Assembly (NCBI RefSeq): GCF_001894805.1
Contig: NZ_BCWX01000001.1
Coordinates: forward strand, 558,001 to 622,000
DNA length: 64,000 bases
Source: Rhodococcus globerulus NBRC 14531
GTDB taxonomy: Bacteria > Actinomycetota > Actinomycetes > Mycobacteriales > Mycobacteriaceae
Reading direction: 5' to 3'
Below, piece by piece: positions 1-8,581 of this stretch. Within the stretch, counting starts at the first letter, position 1, and each line of letters starts with the position of its first letter. Position numbers and translations under genes: made by a program. A model generated the notes under the pieces. It did not search any database, was not told the DNA's origin, and saw only the letters and a program-made list of their open reading frames with translations.

Positions 1-1321
1 CGAGGTTTCCGACCACCGTCGCCACATCGCGCCCGAGCGCGCGTTCGAGAGTGCCCAGATGCGAATCGGCAGACAAGTCGACGGTCACCAATCCCTGTGC
101 CGCCGCGCCGATCTTGGCAATGATAAGCGCGGCGGTGCCCACATCGGCGATCTTGTCGGTGACCGCCGCGCTGATCTGCGCCCGCTCCATGGTCAAGCCT
201 TCGACGTAGCCGACAACTTCGTCGTATTCGCCCAATTGTATGAGACCGGAAATGGTGTGCAGTTGATTGTCGAACTCGTGAATGTGAGCGCGCAGTGCGT
301 CGGTGCTGGTTTTGGTTACGTCGAGTTCTTCCTCCACAGCCCGCAATTCGGTGCGATCGCGGAACGTGGTGACCGACCCGATGGTGCGGCCTTTGGACTC
401 GATGAGCACGGTGTTGAGAACTAGCAGCCGATCGCCGACCAGAACCAACTGATCGGATTCCGTTGTCCCGGAGGTCAGAACGCTCTGCAAGCGATCGTCG
501 AGTCCTAGATCTCGGACGGATTTGCCCGCGCTGCCGTAGGCGATGTCGAGAAGTTGGTGGGCGCTCTCGCTCATCAGCACTACACGCCCCTGCGCGTCGA
601 AGGCGATGACTCCCTCCTTGAGGCCGCGCAGCATTGCCTCGCGGTGGCGGACAAGATCGAGGATCTCGCCGGGTTCCATGCCGAGCGTCTGCCGTTTGAC
701 CCTGCGGGCCAACAGGATCGAGCCGACTGCGCCGATCACCGAAGCAACTGCGAGATACACCAGGAGGTTCGGCGCCGACTGCAGTAGGCGGGTCCAGATC
801 GACGGGTACTCGATCCCGACTACGGCGCTGCCGATGATCGAACCCTCGTTGCCGAGAATCGGAACCTGCGCTTCGACGGCCTTGCCGGAGGACGTGTCGA
901 CCAGTCCCGTCTCGGACCGGCCCTGAGTCTGCGGCAGGGCAGTGCCGACATCGCCGGGGCGGGTGGAAATGACAACGGTGCCCTCTCGATCGGCAAGGGA
1001 CACGTACGTGACGCCGGAGATTGCGCGCACCGAGTCGACAGATCCCTGCAGCCCCGAGCGGATACGGGTCTGAGCCCCGGGGAGTAGTTCTCGCACTGCC
1101 GGATTGGCGGCAAGCGACTCTGCTGCCGAGAGCGCGCGGCGCCCCTCCTCGCGCTGGAAACTCGCCGACGACTGCGCAAGCGAGAGCGCGGTGACGCAGA
1201 GAAGAACCGCCACGACGATCAGGAGTTGCAGTTCGAGTAGCTGTGTCGCCAACGTCTGTCTCCGACGGCGGAAGCGGGCGCGCAGCGGTATGCGTTCGGC
1301 CTGCGCGTTTCCTGTGGACAC
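1..1321 (-). CDS. CitA/DcuS/DpiB-type sensor histidine kinase (3' part outside the window)
   Basis: Membrane sensor kinase, probably for citrate or a related carboxylate. Reading the minus strand from a GTG at 1321 gives 440 residues with no stop before the window edge. It has a membrane segment at about 31-50, an extracytoplasmic PAS-like domain at about 51-180, a second membrane segment at about 186-205, a cytoplasmic PAS domain at about 225-325, and an H-box HEFDNQLH (His348 the likely phosphorylation site), typical of the CitA family. The ATPase domain lies beyond the edge, where a partner response regulator may also sit. It is divergent from a TctC-type binding protein and a citrate transporter, which supports carboxylate sensing. 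The ligand is inferred. Confidence 0.9.
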   Translation of the reverse strand, partial: MSTGNAQAERIPLRARFRRRRQTLATQLLELQLLIVVAVLLCVTALSLAQSSASFQREEGRRALSAAESLAANPAVRELLPGAQTRIRSGLQGSVDSVRAISGVTYVSLADREGTVVISTRPGDVGTALPQTQGRSETGLVDTSSGKAVEAQVPILGNEGSIIGSAVVGIEYPSIWTRLLQSAPNLLVYLAVASVIGAVGSILLARRVKRQTLGMEPGEILDLVRHREAMLRGLKEGVIAFDAQGRVVLMSESAHQLLDIAYGSAGKSVRDLGLDDRLQSVLTSGTTESDQLVLVGDRLLVLNTVLIESKGRTIGSVTTFRDRTELRAVEEELDVTKTSTDALRAHIHEFDNQLHTISGLIQLGEYDEVVGYVEGLTMERAQISAAVTDKIADVGTAALIIAKIGAAAQGLVTVDLSADSHLGTLERALGRDVATVVGNL

Positions 1322-1388
1322 CTGCCAGACCCTAGCGCGGTAGTCGGGCGCCGGGAAAGTGGCTGTTTGTGAGCACAATGAGCACAAA

Positions 1389-1428
1389 GCACTTTGCGTT
1401 CCCAATGGTGACTCCAGTCACAAAGTGC
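1389..1428. promoter_or_regulatory. Inverted repeat in the kinase/tctC intergenic region
   Basis: GCACTTTG (1389-1396) and its exact complement CAAAGTGC (1421-1428) are separated by 24 bases. They lie between the divergent sensor kinase and TctC genes, upstream of both starts. This is a plausible response-regulator operator for the citrate system; the wide spacing also allows two half-sites or an RNA hairpin. Confidence 0.4.
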
Positions 1429-1479
1429 GCCAGTATGAAATCTGTTCACACATCGAACCAGGCAGGAAAGGGCAACATC

Positions 1480-2475
1480 ATGAGTGCATCGACGCGGCTG
1501 AGCAGGCGTATCGCCCTGCTGGCTGCTTGCGCGATGGCTCTCGCGGCGGCGATCGGATGCACTCCGGTCGAGTCCTTCCTCGCTGGTGGCCAGGCAGGAG
1601 CCAGTTCCGAGGAATTGCGCATCCTGGTGCCGTCGGTTGCCGGTGGTGGTTACGACCTGACCGCCCGAACCATGGTGCAAGCCCTTGCCGACGAGGGAAC
1701 CGCCACCGCCGACGTCGTGGTTCTGCCCGGATCGGGTGGCATCGTCGGACTCAACCGACTGGTTCTCGAACGGGGTAACTCCGATCTCCTCATGGTGATG
1801 GGGCTCGGTGTGCTCGGATCCGTGGAAATTCTGCCGTCGCAGCACACGCTTGCCGACGCGACCCCGATCGCGCGGTTGATGGACGAACCGGAAGCTGTTC
1901 TGGTTCCGGCAGATTCGCCGTTCACAACCCTGGCGGATCTGACATCGGCGTGGACCCAAGACCCGTCGTCGATCTCGATAGGCGGGGGTTCGAGCGAAGG
2001 CGGACCGGACGGGCTGTTCCGGCTTCTCCTGGCGCGGGCCGTCGGCGTCGATCCGTCGCTGTCCCCGTCGCGCACGTACGACGGCGGCGGTGAACTGCTC
2101 CCAGCGCTATTGACCGGGCAGGTCGATGTCGCGGCAACCGGTCTCGGTGAATACCTGGATCAGATTGCGGCAGGAACGGTTCGGGTTCTTGCGGTCAGTT
2201 CACCGCAGCGCTCCCCGGCGGTGGACGCGCCCACCTTGGCTGAACTGGGCGTCGACGTCACCTTCACGAACTGGCGAGGCCTCATGGCGCCGCCTGGGCT
2301 GACCGACGATCAGCGACTGCGTCTGCAGACGCTGGTGACGGACTTGACGGCCAGCCCGCGATGGAACGAGCTTTCCCGCCGAAACGGTTGGAACAGTGCA
2401 GTTCTCACGGAACCCGAGTTCTCCGAGTTCCTGCAAGATCAATCCCGGTTTGTTGCTGCGACTTTGGACCGGTAG
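1480..2475 (+). CDS. TctC-type tricarboxylate-binding lipoprotein
   Basis: Extracytoplasmic solute-binding protein of the tripartite tricarboxylate transporter family (Bug/TctC), 331 residues. The ATG at 1480 is preferred over upstream in-frame starts because it follows an AGGAAAGG site and places a short basic N-terminus, a hydrophobic stretch and a lipobox ending AIGC at about residue 27, so the mature protein should be lipid-anchored. The Bug-fold motif VPSVAGGGYDLTAR sits near the mature N-terminus. No TctA or TctB membrane partner is nearby; the next gene is a CitMHS permease. It may therefore serve as a binding co-sensor for the adjacent kinase, as described for some Bug proteins, rather than as a transporter subunit. 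Confidence 0.88.
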   Translation: MSASTRLSRRIALLAACAMALAAAIGCTPVESFLAGGQAGASSEELRILVPSVAGGGYDLTARTMVQALADEGTATADVVVLPGSGGIVGLNRLVLERGNSDLLMVMGLGVLGSVEILPSQHTLADATPIARLMDEPEAVLVPADSPFTTLADLTSAWTQDPSSISIGGGSSEGGPDGLFRLLLARAVGVDPSLSPSRTYDGGGELLPALLTGQVDVAATGLGEYLDQIAAGTVRVLAVSSPQRSPAVDAPTLAELGVDVTFTNWRGLMAPPGLTDDQRLRLQTLVTDLTASPRWNELSRRNGWNSAVLTEPEFSEFLQDQSRFVAATLDR

Positions 2476-2570
2476 GGCGTCAACACAGAAGTTTCGTTTC
2501 ACCCTCAGTAGGACATCAGCTGGATTTGCTGTGCCTTCTTCTCCTCGTTCCGTACGCAAAGGAGCTCACC

Positions 2571-3953
2571 ATGCTCGTCACACTCGGCTTCCTCATGGTT
2601 GCGGTGTTCATGTTTCTCATCCTCACCAAACGTGCAACACCGGTGGTGGGACTGACACTGGTTCCCGTGGCCTTCGGATTGCTTGCCGGAGCGGGCCTCG
2701 GTATCGGCGACATGATCACCGACGGCATCAAATCGCTTGCCCCCACCGCGGCGCTCTTGTTCTTCGCGATCATCTTCTTCGGCATCATGATCGACGTCGG
2801 GTTGTTCGATCCGCTCGTGAAGTTCATTCTCCGGTTGGTGCGTGACGACCCGATGCGCTTGGTGGTCGGCACCGCAGTTCTGGCGATGGTGGTCTCCCTC
2901 GACGGCGACGGTTCCACGACGTTCATCATCGTGACGTCCGCGATGTTGCCGCTGTACCTCAAACTCGGAGTCAGTCCGGTGGTGCTGACAGTGGTCGCCG
3001 GGCTGTCCAACGCGACGATGAACATCATTCCGTGGGGCGGCCCCACCGTCCGGGCCGCCAGCGCCTTGGGACTTTCGCCGTCCGATGTCTTTGTTCCGAT
3101 GGTGCCGTCGCTGATCGTCGGATTGATCATGGTGCTCGGGTTTTCGGTTCATCTCGGGATCATGGAGCGTCGCCGGATCGGGACTTTGGTCCTCACTTCT
3201 GAACGCATCCTCGAAAAGGTCGGAAACGGAGGAACTTCCAGCGCCGGCAGTGATAACAGTGGCAATGCCGACGACAGTGACGACGGCGGCGACACCGGAC
3301 GCTTCATCGACGGCCTCGACCCCAAGCGGGATACGTTGCGGCCGAAGCTCCTGTGGTTCAACGCCGCGCTGACGACTGTCCTTCTGGTTGTTCTCGTCAT
3401 GGATGTTCTGCCCATCCCGGTGCTGTTCATGATCGCGTCGTCGATCGCTCTCGCGGTGAATTTCCCTGCCGTCAAGGATCAGGGTGAGGCGATTGCCCGG
3501 CACTCGGCGAGCATCGTGTCCGTTGTCGCGATGGTGTTGGCGGCAGCTGTGCTGACCGGCGTTTTTCAGGGCACCGGCATGGTCGAGGCGATGGCCGAAT
3601 GGCTTCTGCAGGTCATACCCGACGCGATGGGCTCCCACCTGGCCGTCATCACCGGCGTCCTGAGCATTCCGCTCACGTTCTTCATGACCAACGACGCCTT
3701 CTACTTCGGCGTACTGCCGGTGCTGTCGGAGACGGCGGCGCAGTACGGAATCGAGCCGGTGGAGATGGCGCGGGCGTCGATCACCGGGCAGGCAGTACAC
3801 ATGCAGAGCCCGCTGGTCCCGGCGATTCTGCTGCTCGTGACGTTAGCCGGTGTGTCTTTGGCGGATCACCACAAGAAGGTCCTGTGGCGAGCCGGCCTCA
3901 TCTCGATCACGATGCTCGTGGTCGGAGTTGCGTTGGGGCAGATCCCGTTCTGA
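2571..3953 (+). CDS. CitMHS-family metal-citrate:proton symporter
   Basis: Inner-membrane transporter of 460 residues, about 11-12 hydrophobic segments, matching the CitM/CitH family that imports citrate complexed with Mg2+ or Ca2+. The ATG at 2571 follows AAAGGAG at the usual spacing. Characteristic stretches are the N-terminal TKRATPVVGL, the acidic SLDGDGSTTF loop and NIIPWGGPT. A hydrophilic Ser/Gly/Asp-rich loop at about residues 220-245 is typical between the two halves. It is probably co-transcribed with the TctC gene (95 bases upstream) and controlled by the divergent sensor kinase. Metal preference cannot be read from sequence. Confidence 0.92.
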   Translation: MLVTLGFLMVAVFMFLILTKRATPVVGLTLVPVAFGLLAGAGLGIGDMITDGIKSLAPTAALLFFAIIFFGIMIDVGLFDPLVKFILRLVRDDPMRLVVGTAVLAMVVSLDGDGSTTFIIVTSAMLPLYLKLGVSPVVLTVVAGLSNATMNIIPWGGPTVRAASALGLSPSDVFVPMVPSLIVGLIMVLGFSVHLGIMERRRIGTLVLTSERILEKVGNGGTSSAGSDNSGNADDSDDGGDTGRFIDGLDPKRDTLRPKLLWFNAALTTVLLVVLVMDVLPIPVLFMIASSIALAVNFPAVKDQGEAIARHSASIVSVVAMVLAAAVLTGVFQGTGMVEAMAEWLLQVIPDAMGSHLAVITGVLSIPLTFFMTNDAFYFGVLPVLSETAAQYGIEPVEMARASITGQAVHMQSPLVPAILLLVTLAGVSLADHHKKVLWRAGLISITMLVVGVALGQIPF

Positions 3954-3959
3954 GCGTGA

Positions 3960-5144
3960 TCACGTGTGGAAGGGGCATCGACCTTGGTCGGTGCCCTTTT
4001 TCTTCGTCACGAAGTTGGGGCGGATGGAGAGATCTGGCTCGTCGTAGAGGCGATGGAACGTCGGAGTGAGAGAACTGGACATCGGCGGGTTCACCCAAGA
4101 CCAGTCCGTCGGGCACTTGCGTCCCGCCTTCTCTTCGCGCGCGATGTGGTCGATGAATTGTTTTGCGACAGTGTGGTGGTCGACCATGATGACGCCGGCC
4201 TTGCGATAGCTGTGAATAACTGCGCGGTTCAATTCGACCAGAGCACGGTCCTTCCACAGAGTGCGGTCGTGGCTCGTATCGAGTTCCAAATGCGATGCCA
4301 CGGCGGGAAGCATGTTGTAGCGATCGGTGTCGCTGAAGTTGCGGGCGCCCACTTCGGTACTGACGTACCAACCGCTGAACGGAGTGCAGGGGTAGACGAT
4401 TCCGCCGATATCGAGATTCATGTCCGAGACTGCCGGAACGGCGTGCCATTTAAGGCCCAGGTCAGCGAACCACGGGTAGTCGGGATGCTCGATGGGTACC
4501 TCGAGGACAAGGTCTGCAGGCACGTCGAAGTACTGCAGTGGTTCGTCCGGAACCGAAATGAGCAGGGGTAGAACGTCGAACGGCGTTCCGGCGCCCTTCC
4601 ATCCCATCGACGTAACCTGTTCTGTCAGGTCGACGTGCCACGGGTCGCCCAGAATTGTGCCGTCCGGCTGCCGGTAGCCGGCGTAGCGGATCAGTTGCGG
4701 GCTGAGGATGCGGTACTCCTGCCCGTCCTCGCGGGGAAGTGGTCCGACGGTGACGACGGACTGGAGTGCGCCGCCGTTGGTCGAGAGTCGCAGGTGTTCC
4801 CAACAGGCTTCCGCCAGTGCGTATGCGGTGACGGCATCGCGTGCGTCGATGAGCTTGAGGGTGCGCCAATGTGCGCGTCCGACGCACCGTGCGTGGTTGC
4901 GCCACGCGAGTTTGGCTCCGGCCAGAAGTTCTTCGGCGGTGTGGGTGTACGTTCCGGTCCGATGCAGTTCCCGCAGCGCTTCGTGTCTTCTCGACGTCGG
5001 CAGGTGGCTCAGTTCCGGAGAGTCGAAGAACTCCACGCACTCGAGTTCGCGGCGTTGAAGATCGGTAGGCACCGGAGGATGTGATGCGAGCGGAGTTGAA
5101 GGAGCGCTACCTGTTGGCAATGCATCCGGTCGAACAATATCCAC
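3960..5144 (-). CDS. nos: Bacterial nitric-oxide synthase oxygenase
   Basis: Haem enzyme that oxidises L-arginine to citrulline and NO; 394 residues, oxygenase domain only, so it needs a separate reductase. Visible NOS signatures are WRNHARCVGR with the haem-ligand Cys87, LKWHAVPAVSDM, GWYVSTEVGARNF carrying the arginine-binding Glu, DRYNMLPAVA, and the HSYRKAGVIMVDHHT pterin/substrate region. The GTG start at 5144 follows AGGAG. The N-terminal ~30 residues are Pro-rich and the C-terminal ~15 residues are basic, making it slightly longer than Bacillus enzymes. It is divergent from a flavohemoglobin gene and near a second one plus a lone reductase, so NO production, turnover and electron supply are probably linked here. 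Confidence 0.93.
   Translation of the reverse strand: MDIVRPDALPTGSAPSTPLASHPPVPTDLQRRELECVEFFDSPELSHLPTSRRHEALRELHRTGTYTHTAEELLAGAKLAWRNHARCVGRAHWRTLKLIDARDAVTAYALAEACWEHLRLSTNGGALQSVVTVGPLPREDGQEYRILSPQLIRYAGYRQPDGTILGDPWHVDLTEQVTSMGWKGAGTPFDVLPLLISVPDEPLQYFDVPADLVLEVPIEHPDYPWFADLGLKWHAVPAVSDMNLDIGGIVYPCTPFSGWYVSTEVGARNFSDTDRYNMLPAVASHLELDTSHDRTLWKDRALVELNRAVIHSYRKAGVIMVDHHTVAKQFIDHIAREEKAGRKCPTDWSWVNPPMSSSLTPTFHRLYDEPDLSIRPNFVTKKKGTDQGRCPFHT
3971..4001 (+). terminator. Rho-independent terminator of the citrate operon, inside the nos 3' end
   Basis: GGGCATCGACC and GGTCGGTGCCC form a stem with a two-base TT gap and one wobble pair, followed by a run of five T on the plus strand. It lies 17 bases after the CitMHS stop and within the last codons of the convergent nos gene. 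Confidence 0.75.
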
Positions 5145-5275
5145 GGCACGACTCCTGTTTGGCTGGTTCGGATTTCGCTGGACGTTAGCTCAACTGTCGA
5201 GCGTGTCGAAACCCTTGCTTATTTTGCACCCCCCGGCGAAAAAGGGACGGGCGTACCGAAAAAATCGACGTGACG

Positions 5276-5322
5276 TGTGACATATACGGCCAAACATTTA
5301 CGAGTTGGACATTTGTGACATA
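5276..5322. promoter_or_regulatory. Direct repeats in the nos/flavohemoglobin divergent promoter
   Basis: TGTGACATA occurs at 5276-5284 and again at 5314-5322, 38 bases apart in phase, in the 236-base gap between the nos start and the flavohemoglobin GTG. The gap is AT-richer than the flanking genes. Candidate binding sites for a shared regulator; no regulator gene lies next to the module. Confidence 0.4.
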
Positions 5323-5380
5323 AGCTCCCCTCGGAAAGTTTGCGGCTGGTCTGCCGCGAAAAATCGGGACGAGGATAAGC

Positions 5381-6541
5381 GTGGATTCGCAAGCAATTTC
5401 TCTGGTCCGGTCGAGCTTCAAGTCCATCGTCGCTGAAGAAGGCGGCCCGGAGCGGCTTGCCCGGACCTTCTATTCGCTGCTGTTCGCGCGCTCACCGGAG
5501 ACACGCGAGTTCTTTCCGGCTGCAATGGACGTGCAGCGTGACCGCCTGTTCACGGCGATAGCTTACGTTGTCGAACGACTCGACGAGACCGACGAAATTC
5601 TTGAATATCTCGCGCAATTGGGCCGCGATCATCGCAAATACGGTGTAACGGACGAGCATTACCAAGCCGTCGGCAATTCGATGATCGAAGCCTTCGAGCT
5701 GTTCGGCGGCGCCGAGATGTGGACCGACGAGGTCGACAGCGCCTGGCGCAACGCCTTGGCTGTCATCTCCGCAGCCATGATGGACGCGGCAAACGCAGAA
5801 GACGGACCGCCCGCCTGGAGCGCCACGGTAATCGAGACGCGCACCGCGATCAGAGGAGTCGCGATCGTGCGACTCCAACTCGATCAGCCCATGGACTACC
5901 GACCCGGTCAATACGTCAGTGTGCAGGTTGGCGCGCGGCCCCGGATGTGGCGATACCTTTCCCCGGCCAATCCGCCGGACGGATCGGGAATCATCGAGTT
6001 CCACATCCGTCAGGTAACCGGCGGCTGGGTCAGCCCCGCAATGGTCACGCAGACCACCGTCGGAGACATCTGGGTGATCGGGTCACCGATCGGCGGCCTC
6101 GGAATTCCGGAGAACACCAAAGACCTCCTGATGATCGCGTCGGGAACCGGCGTTGCACCGCTGCGCGCACAGATTCTGGAACTGATCCGTCGCGGCAATA
6201 CTCGCAAGGTTCACTTGTTCTACTCCGGTGCGCATCCGTGCGATCTGTACGACCTCCCACATCTGTGGGCCCTCGCCGAGCGACATCCCTGGCTCACCAT
6301 CGTCCCGGTCTCGGAAGACGACACCAATCCGTGGTGGCACACCGAGACCGAACCGCTGTCACCGATCGGAATGCCGAAGCGCATGACCGGAAAAGTCGGC
6401 AAGGTCGTCACATCGTTCGGGAACTGGGCGGGATGCGACATTCAAGTCGTCGGCAACGAATCCGTCGTGAACAGCACCAAATTCCGGCTCCGGGCCGTCG
6501 GCATCGACGCCGCGACCGTCCGCAGTGATCCCACGTACTGA
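5381..6541 (+). CDS. Flavohemoglobin-like protein (globin + FAD/NAD reductase), actinobacterial type II-like
   Basis: 386 residues: an N-terminal globin (1-140) and a ferredoxin-reductase module (about 150-386). The proximal haem ligand is probably His84 in GRDHRKYGV, with B10 Tyr31. The FAD motif reads RYLSPAN instead of the classical RxYS, and the nicotinamide motif is ASGTGVAPLR. These variants recall mycobacterial type II flavohemoglobins (Rv0385), for which a role other than efficient NO dioxygenation, such as D-lactate oxidation, has been proposed. The GTG start at 5381 follows a GACGAGGA site. It is divergent from nos. Role here is inferred: NO turnover or an electron-transfer partner. 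Confidence 0.85.
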   Translation: MDSQAISLVRSSFKSIVAEEGGPERLARTFYSLLFARSPETREFFPAAMDVQRDRLFTAIAYVVERLDETDEILEYLAQLGRDHRKYGVTDEHYQAVGNSMIEAFELFGGAEMWTDEVDSAWRNALAVISAAMMDAANAEDGPPAWSATVIETRTAIRGVAIVRLQLDQPMDYRPGQYVSVQVGARPRMWRYLSPANPPDGSGIIEFHIRQVTGGWVSPAMVTQTTVGDIWVIGSPIGGLGIPENTKDLLMIASGTGVAPLRAQILELIRRGNTRKVHLFYSGAHPCDLYDLPHLWALAERHPWLTIVPVSEDDTNPWWHTETEPLSPIGMPKRMTGKVGKVVTSFGNWAGCDIQVVGNESVVNSTKFRLRAVGIDAATVRSDPTY

Positions 6542-6544
6542 CCG

Positions 6545-7291
6545 TCAGTAAGGGTCGAAGCTTATGGCCTCGGCCGGCGTGCCCGTCGCAATCAGCCGAT
6601 CTCGCGTCGAACGCACCATCGCAGCCGACCCACACACCAACACCTGGTGCTCGGTGAAGGCCCCGTACGACGAGACGACGTCGGCAAGCGTTCCCTCCAC
6701 CAGATGATCCTCGCCGAAACCGATGTCGACGCCGAGCCTGTCGGCCCAGCCGTCGGGTGGGCCGGCGTCCGTGAGATCTTCGACGACGGGAATCGGTTGC
6801 AACCACGGCAGTTCGTGGGCGAGTATCCACAGCATGTCCGCCGCGTACAGATCGCGAAGCGTTCGACCGCCGAAAAACAGGTAGACCAGCGGCGGATTCG
6901 GCGACTGGGCCAGATCGAGGATGATCGACCGCATCGGCGCCAAACCGGTTCCGCCCGCGATCATGATGACGGGCGGACCGTTCTCGTCGACGGCAAGATT
7001 GCCGCGCGGATCGATGATCGTCCACATGTCGCCGGGTTGAGTGTCCTTGACTATCGCACCGCTCACCCAACCGCCGGGAACCGTCTTGACGTGGAACTCG
7101 AGCTTCCCGTCCTGCGACGGTGGCAGCGCGGGGGACAGCCGGCGAAGCAAGCGGGCATTCTGCGGCACGCTCACATCCACGTATTGACCCGGCCGGAACG
7201 GCACGACGTCGCCGATCAGGCGAACCACGGCCAGATCCTCACGCAGGCGGTGATGTTCGACGACAGTGCTGGTCCAGGATCGTGAAGTCAT
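6545..7291 (-). CDS. Stand-alone FAD/NAD(P)-binding oxidoreductase
   Basis: 248-residue ferredoxin-NADP reductase-type protein that resembles the reductase half of the neighbouring flavohemoglobins but has no globin. It shows PFRPGQYVDVSVP (FAD loop), LLRRLSPA in place of RxYS, GGTGLAPMRS (nicotinamide site) and a CGSAAMV-type C-terminal motif. The ATG at 7291 is chosen because CAGGAGA precedes it; upstream in-frame codons run into the previous gene. It starts 16 bases after the second flavohemoglobin stop, so the two form an operon, and it ends 3 bases from the convergent first flavohemoglobin. It is a candidate electron donor for NOS or the globins; this is inference. Confidence 0.85.
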   Translation of the reverse strand: MTSRSWTSTVVEHHRLREDLAVVRLIGDVVPFRPGQYVDVSVPQNARLLRRLSPALPPSQDGKLEFHVKTVPGGWVSGAIVKDTQPGDMWTIIDPRGNLAVDENGPPVIMIAGGTGLAPMRSIILDLAQSPNPPLVYLFFGGRTLRDLYAADMLWILAHELPWLQPIPVVEDLTDAGPPDGWADRLGVDIGFGEDHLVEGTLADVVSSYGAFTEHQVLVCGSAAMVRSTRDRLIATGTPAEAISFDPY

Positions 7292-7307
7292 GGATGTCTC
7301 CTGAAAG

Positions 7308-8486
7308 TCAGTAGAGCGGGTCGTGCAGGATCTGGTCGATCGGAGTGCCACCGGCCCGCAACGCGTAGATCGTGGTCTTGATCATCGACGGTGACCCCGA
7401 GATCTGGATCTGACGGTCCGCCCACGAACCGAACCGCGCAACGACCCGACCGATAGGGCCGGTCAGGCGTGAATGCATACCGAATGGCGGCTCGAGTGCC
7501 GGCCCGCTGTGCCACCACGGATTCTCGGCTTCCTCGGACACCGGTACGACGGTCAGCCACGGGTTGCTGAGCGAAATGTGCCACAAGGTCTCGAGATCGT
7601 AGAGATCACACGGGTAGCGTCCGCCGACAAAAAGATGAACACGCGGATTCTGCGCTCGCTGAGACATTTCCATCACCTGAGCGCGAAGCGGCGCGATCCC
7701 GGTGCCCGAACCGATCATCAAGACGTCGCGGTCGTGTGTGAAGTCCACTTCCAGGCCGCCGAGCGGAGTGGACATGACCCATTGGTCGCCGACATTGGTC
7801 TCAGTGACGATTGCCGGGCTCACCCAGCCGCCCGAGACCTTGCGGACGTGGAACTCGAGTTGGCCGAAGGGATTGGTCGGAATGGCGGGGGAGTAGTACC
7901 GCCACATTCGGGGGCGTTGGGGTACCTGCACCCCGACGTACTGACCAGCGCCGTACGGAATGGGCGCGCCGGTTTCGAGGCGCACTATCGCAAGATCGTC
8001 GAGCACCCGTTCGTGGCTGACGACGGTTCCGCCCCACAGCGCCGGGGTGGTATCGGACTCGGCGCCTTCCGCCATCGTGCTCACGACGAACTCGGTGAAC
8101 TCGGACCAGGCCTCTTCGAGTTCGGGTGTCCACTTGTACCGGCTGTGGGCGCTGGTCCCGTGCATCGACTTCACGGCGCGCCTCATCGCAACTCCGGCAG
8201 CCCGGTAGTGCTCGCGTTCGACACCGTAGCGACGATGGTCGAGGCCGAGTTGAGTCAGGAATTTCCGGATCCTGCGCTGCTGCGGCAGGTTCTTCACGAC
8301 AAATTCGATAGCGGTCACAAACCTGTGGCCTTGGGATTCCATCCCGGCCGGGAACAATGAGCGGTACAGAGGATGTTCGGCAAAGAGGGCCGTGTAGAAC
8401 AGAGCTGAAAAGTGGGCGCGAGAGTCGTCGTCGTCGGCCAGAGCGTCGAGGCTGGATTGCAGGCGGGCGATCACCGTCGGATCCAA
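7308..8486 (-). CDS. Second flavohemoglobin-like protein
   Basis: 392 residues from a TTG start, paralogous to the flavohemoglobin at 5381: globin domain 1-140 and reductase module about 155-392. The TTG at 8486 is preferred over the ATG at 8525 because it follows GAAAGGGG and because it places the proximal His in GLDHRRYGV at residue 84, exactly as in the paralogue. The FAD motif is RYYSPAI, closer to the classical RxYS, and the nucleotide motif is GSGTGIAPLR. It is the first gene of an operon with the lone reductase. The mature function (NO dioxygenase or lactate/other oxidase) cannot be decided from sequence. Confidence 0.84.
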   Translation of the reverse strand: MDPTVIARLQSSLDALADDDDSRAHFSALFYTALFAEHPLYRSLFPAGMESQGHRFVTAIEFVVKNLPQQRRIRKFLTQLGLDHRRYGVEREHYRAAGVAMRRAVKSMHGTSAHSRYKWTPELEEAWSEFTEFVVSTMAEGAESDTTPALWGGTVVSHERVLDDLAIVRLETGAPIPYGAGQYVGVQVPQRPRMWRYYSPAIPTNPFGQLEFHVRKVSGGWVSPAIVTETNVGDQWVMSTPLGGLEVDFTHDRDVLMIGSGTGIAPLRAQVMEMSQRAQNPRVHLFVGGRYPCDLYDLETLWHISLSNPWLTVVPVSEEAENPWWHSGPALEPPFGMHSRLTGPIGRVVARFGSWADRQIQISGSPSMIKTTIYALRAGGTPIDQILHDPLY

Positions 8487-8581
8487 TCGACACCCCTTTC
8501 GCAACAGCTGCAACTCTCGTCCCAATTCTAGTACGGCTCGAATTGTTACAAACGATGGCGAACCCGCCTGGCCAAATCAAA

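Noticed and set aside
1359-1479. Upstream in-frame start for the TctC lipoprotein (1369)
   Set aside because: It would add 37 residues before the lipoprotein signal, which must be at the N-terminus; the ATG at 1480 has a good ribosome binding site.
2505-3800. Long minus-strand open frame opposite the CitMHS gene
   Set aside because: His/Asp/Arg-rich shadow of a GC-rich transporter gene; no start signal or motif.
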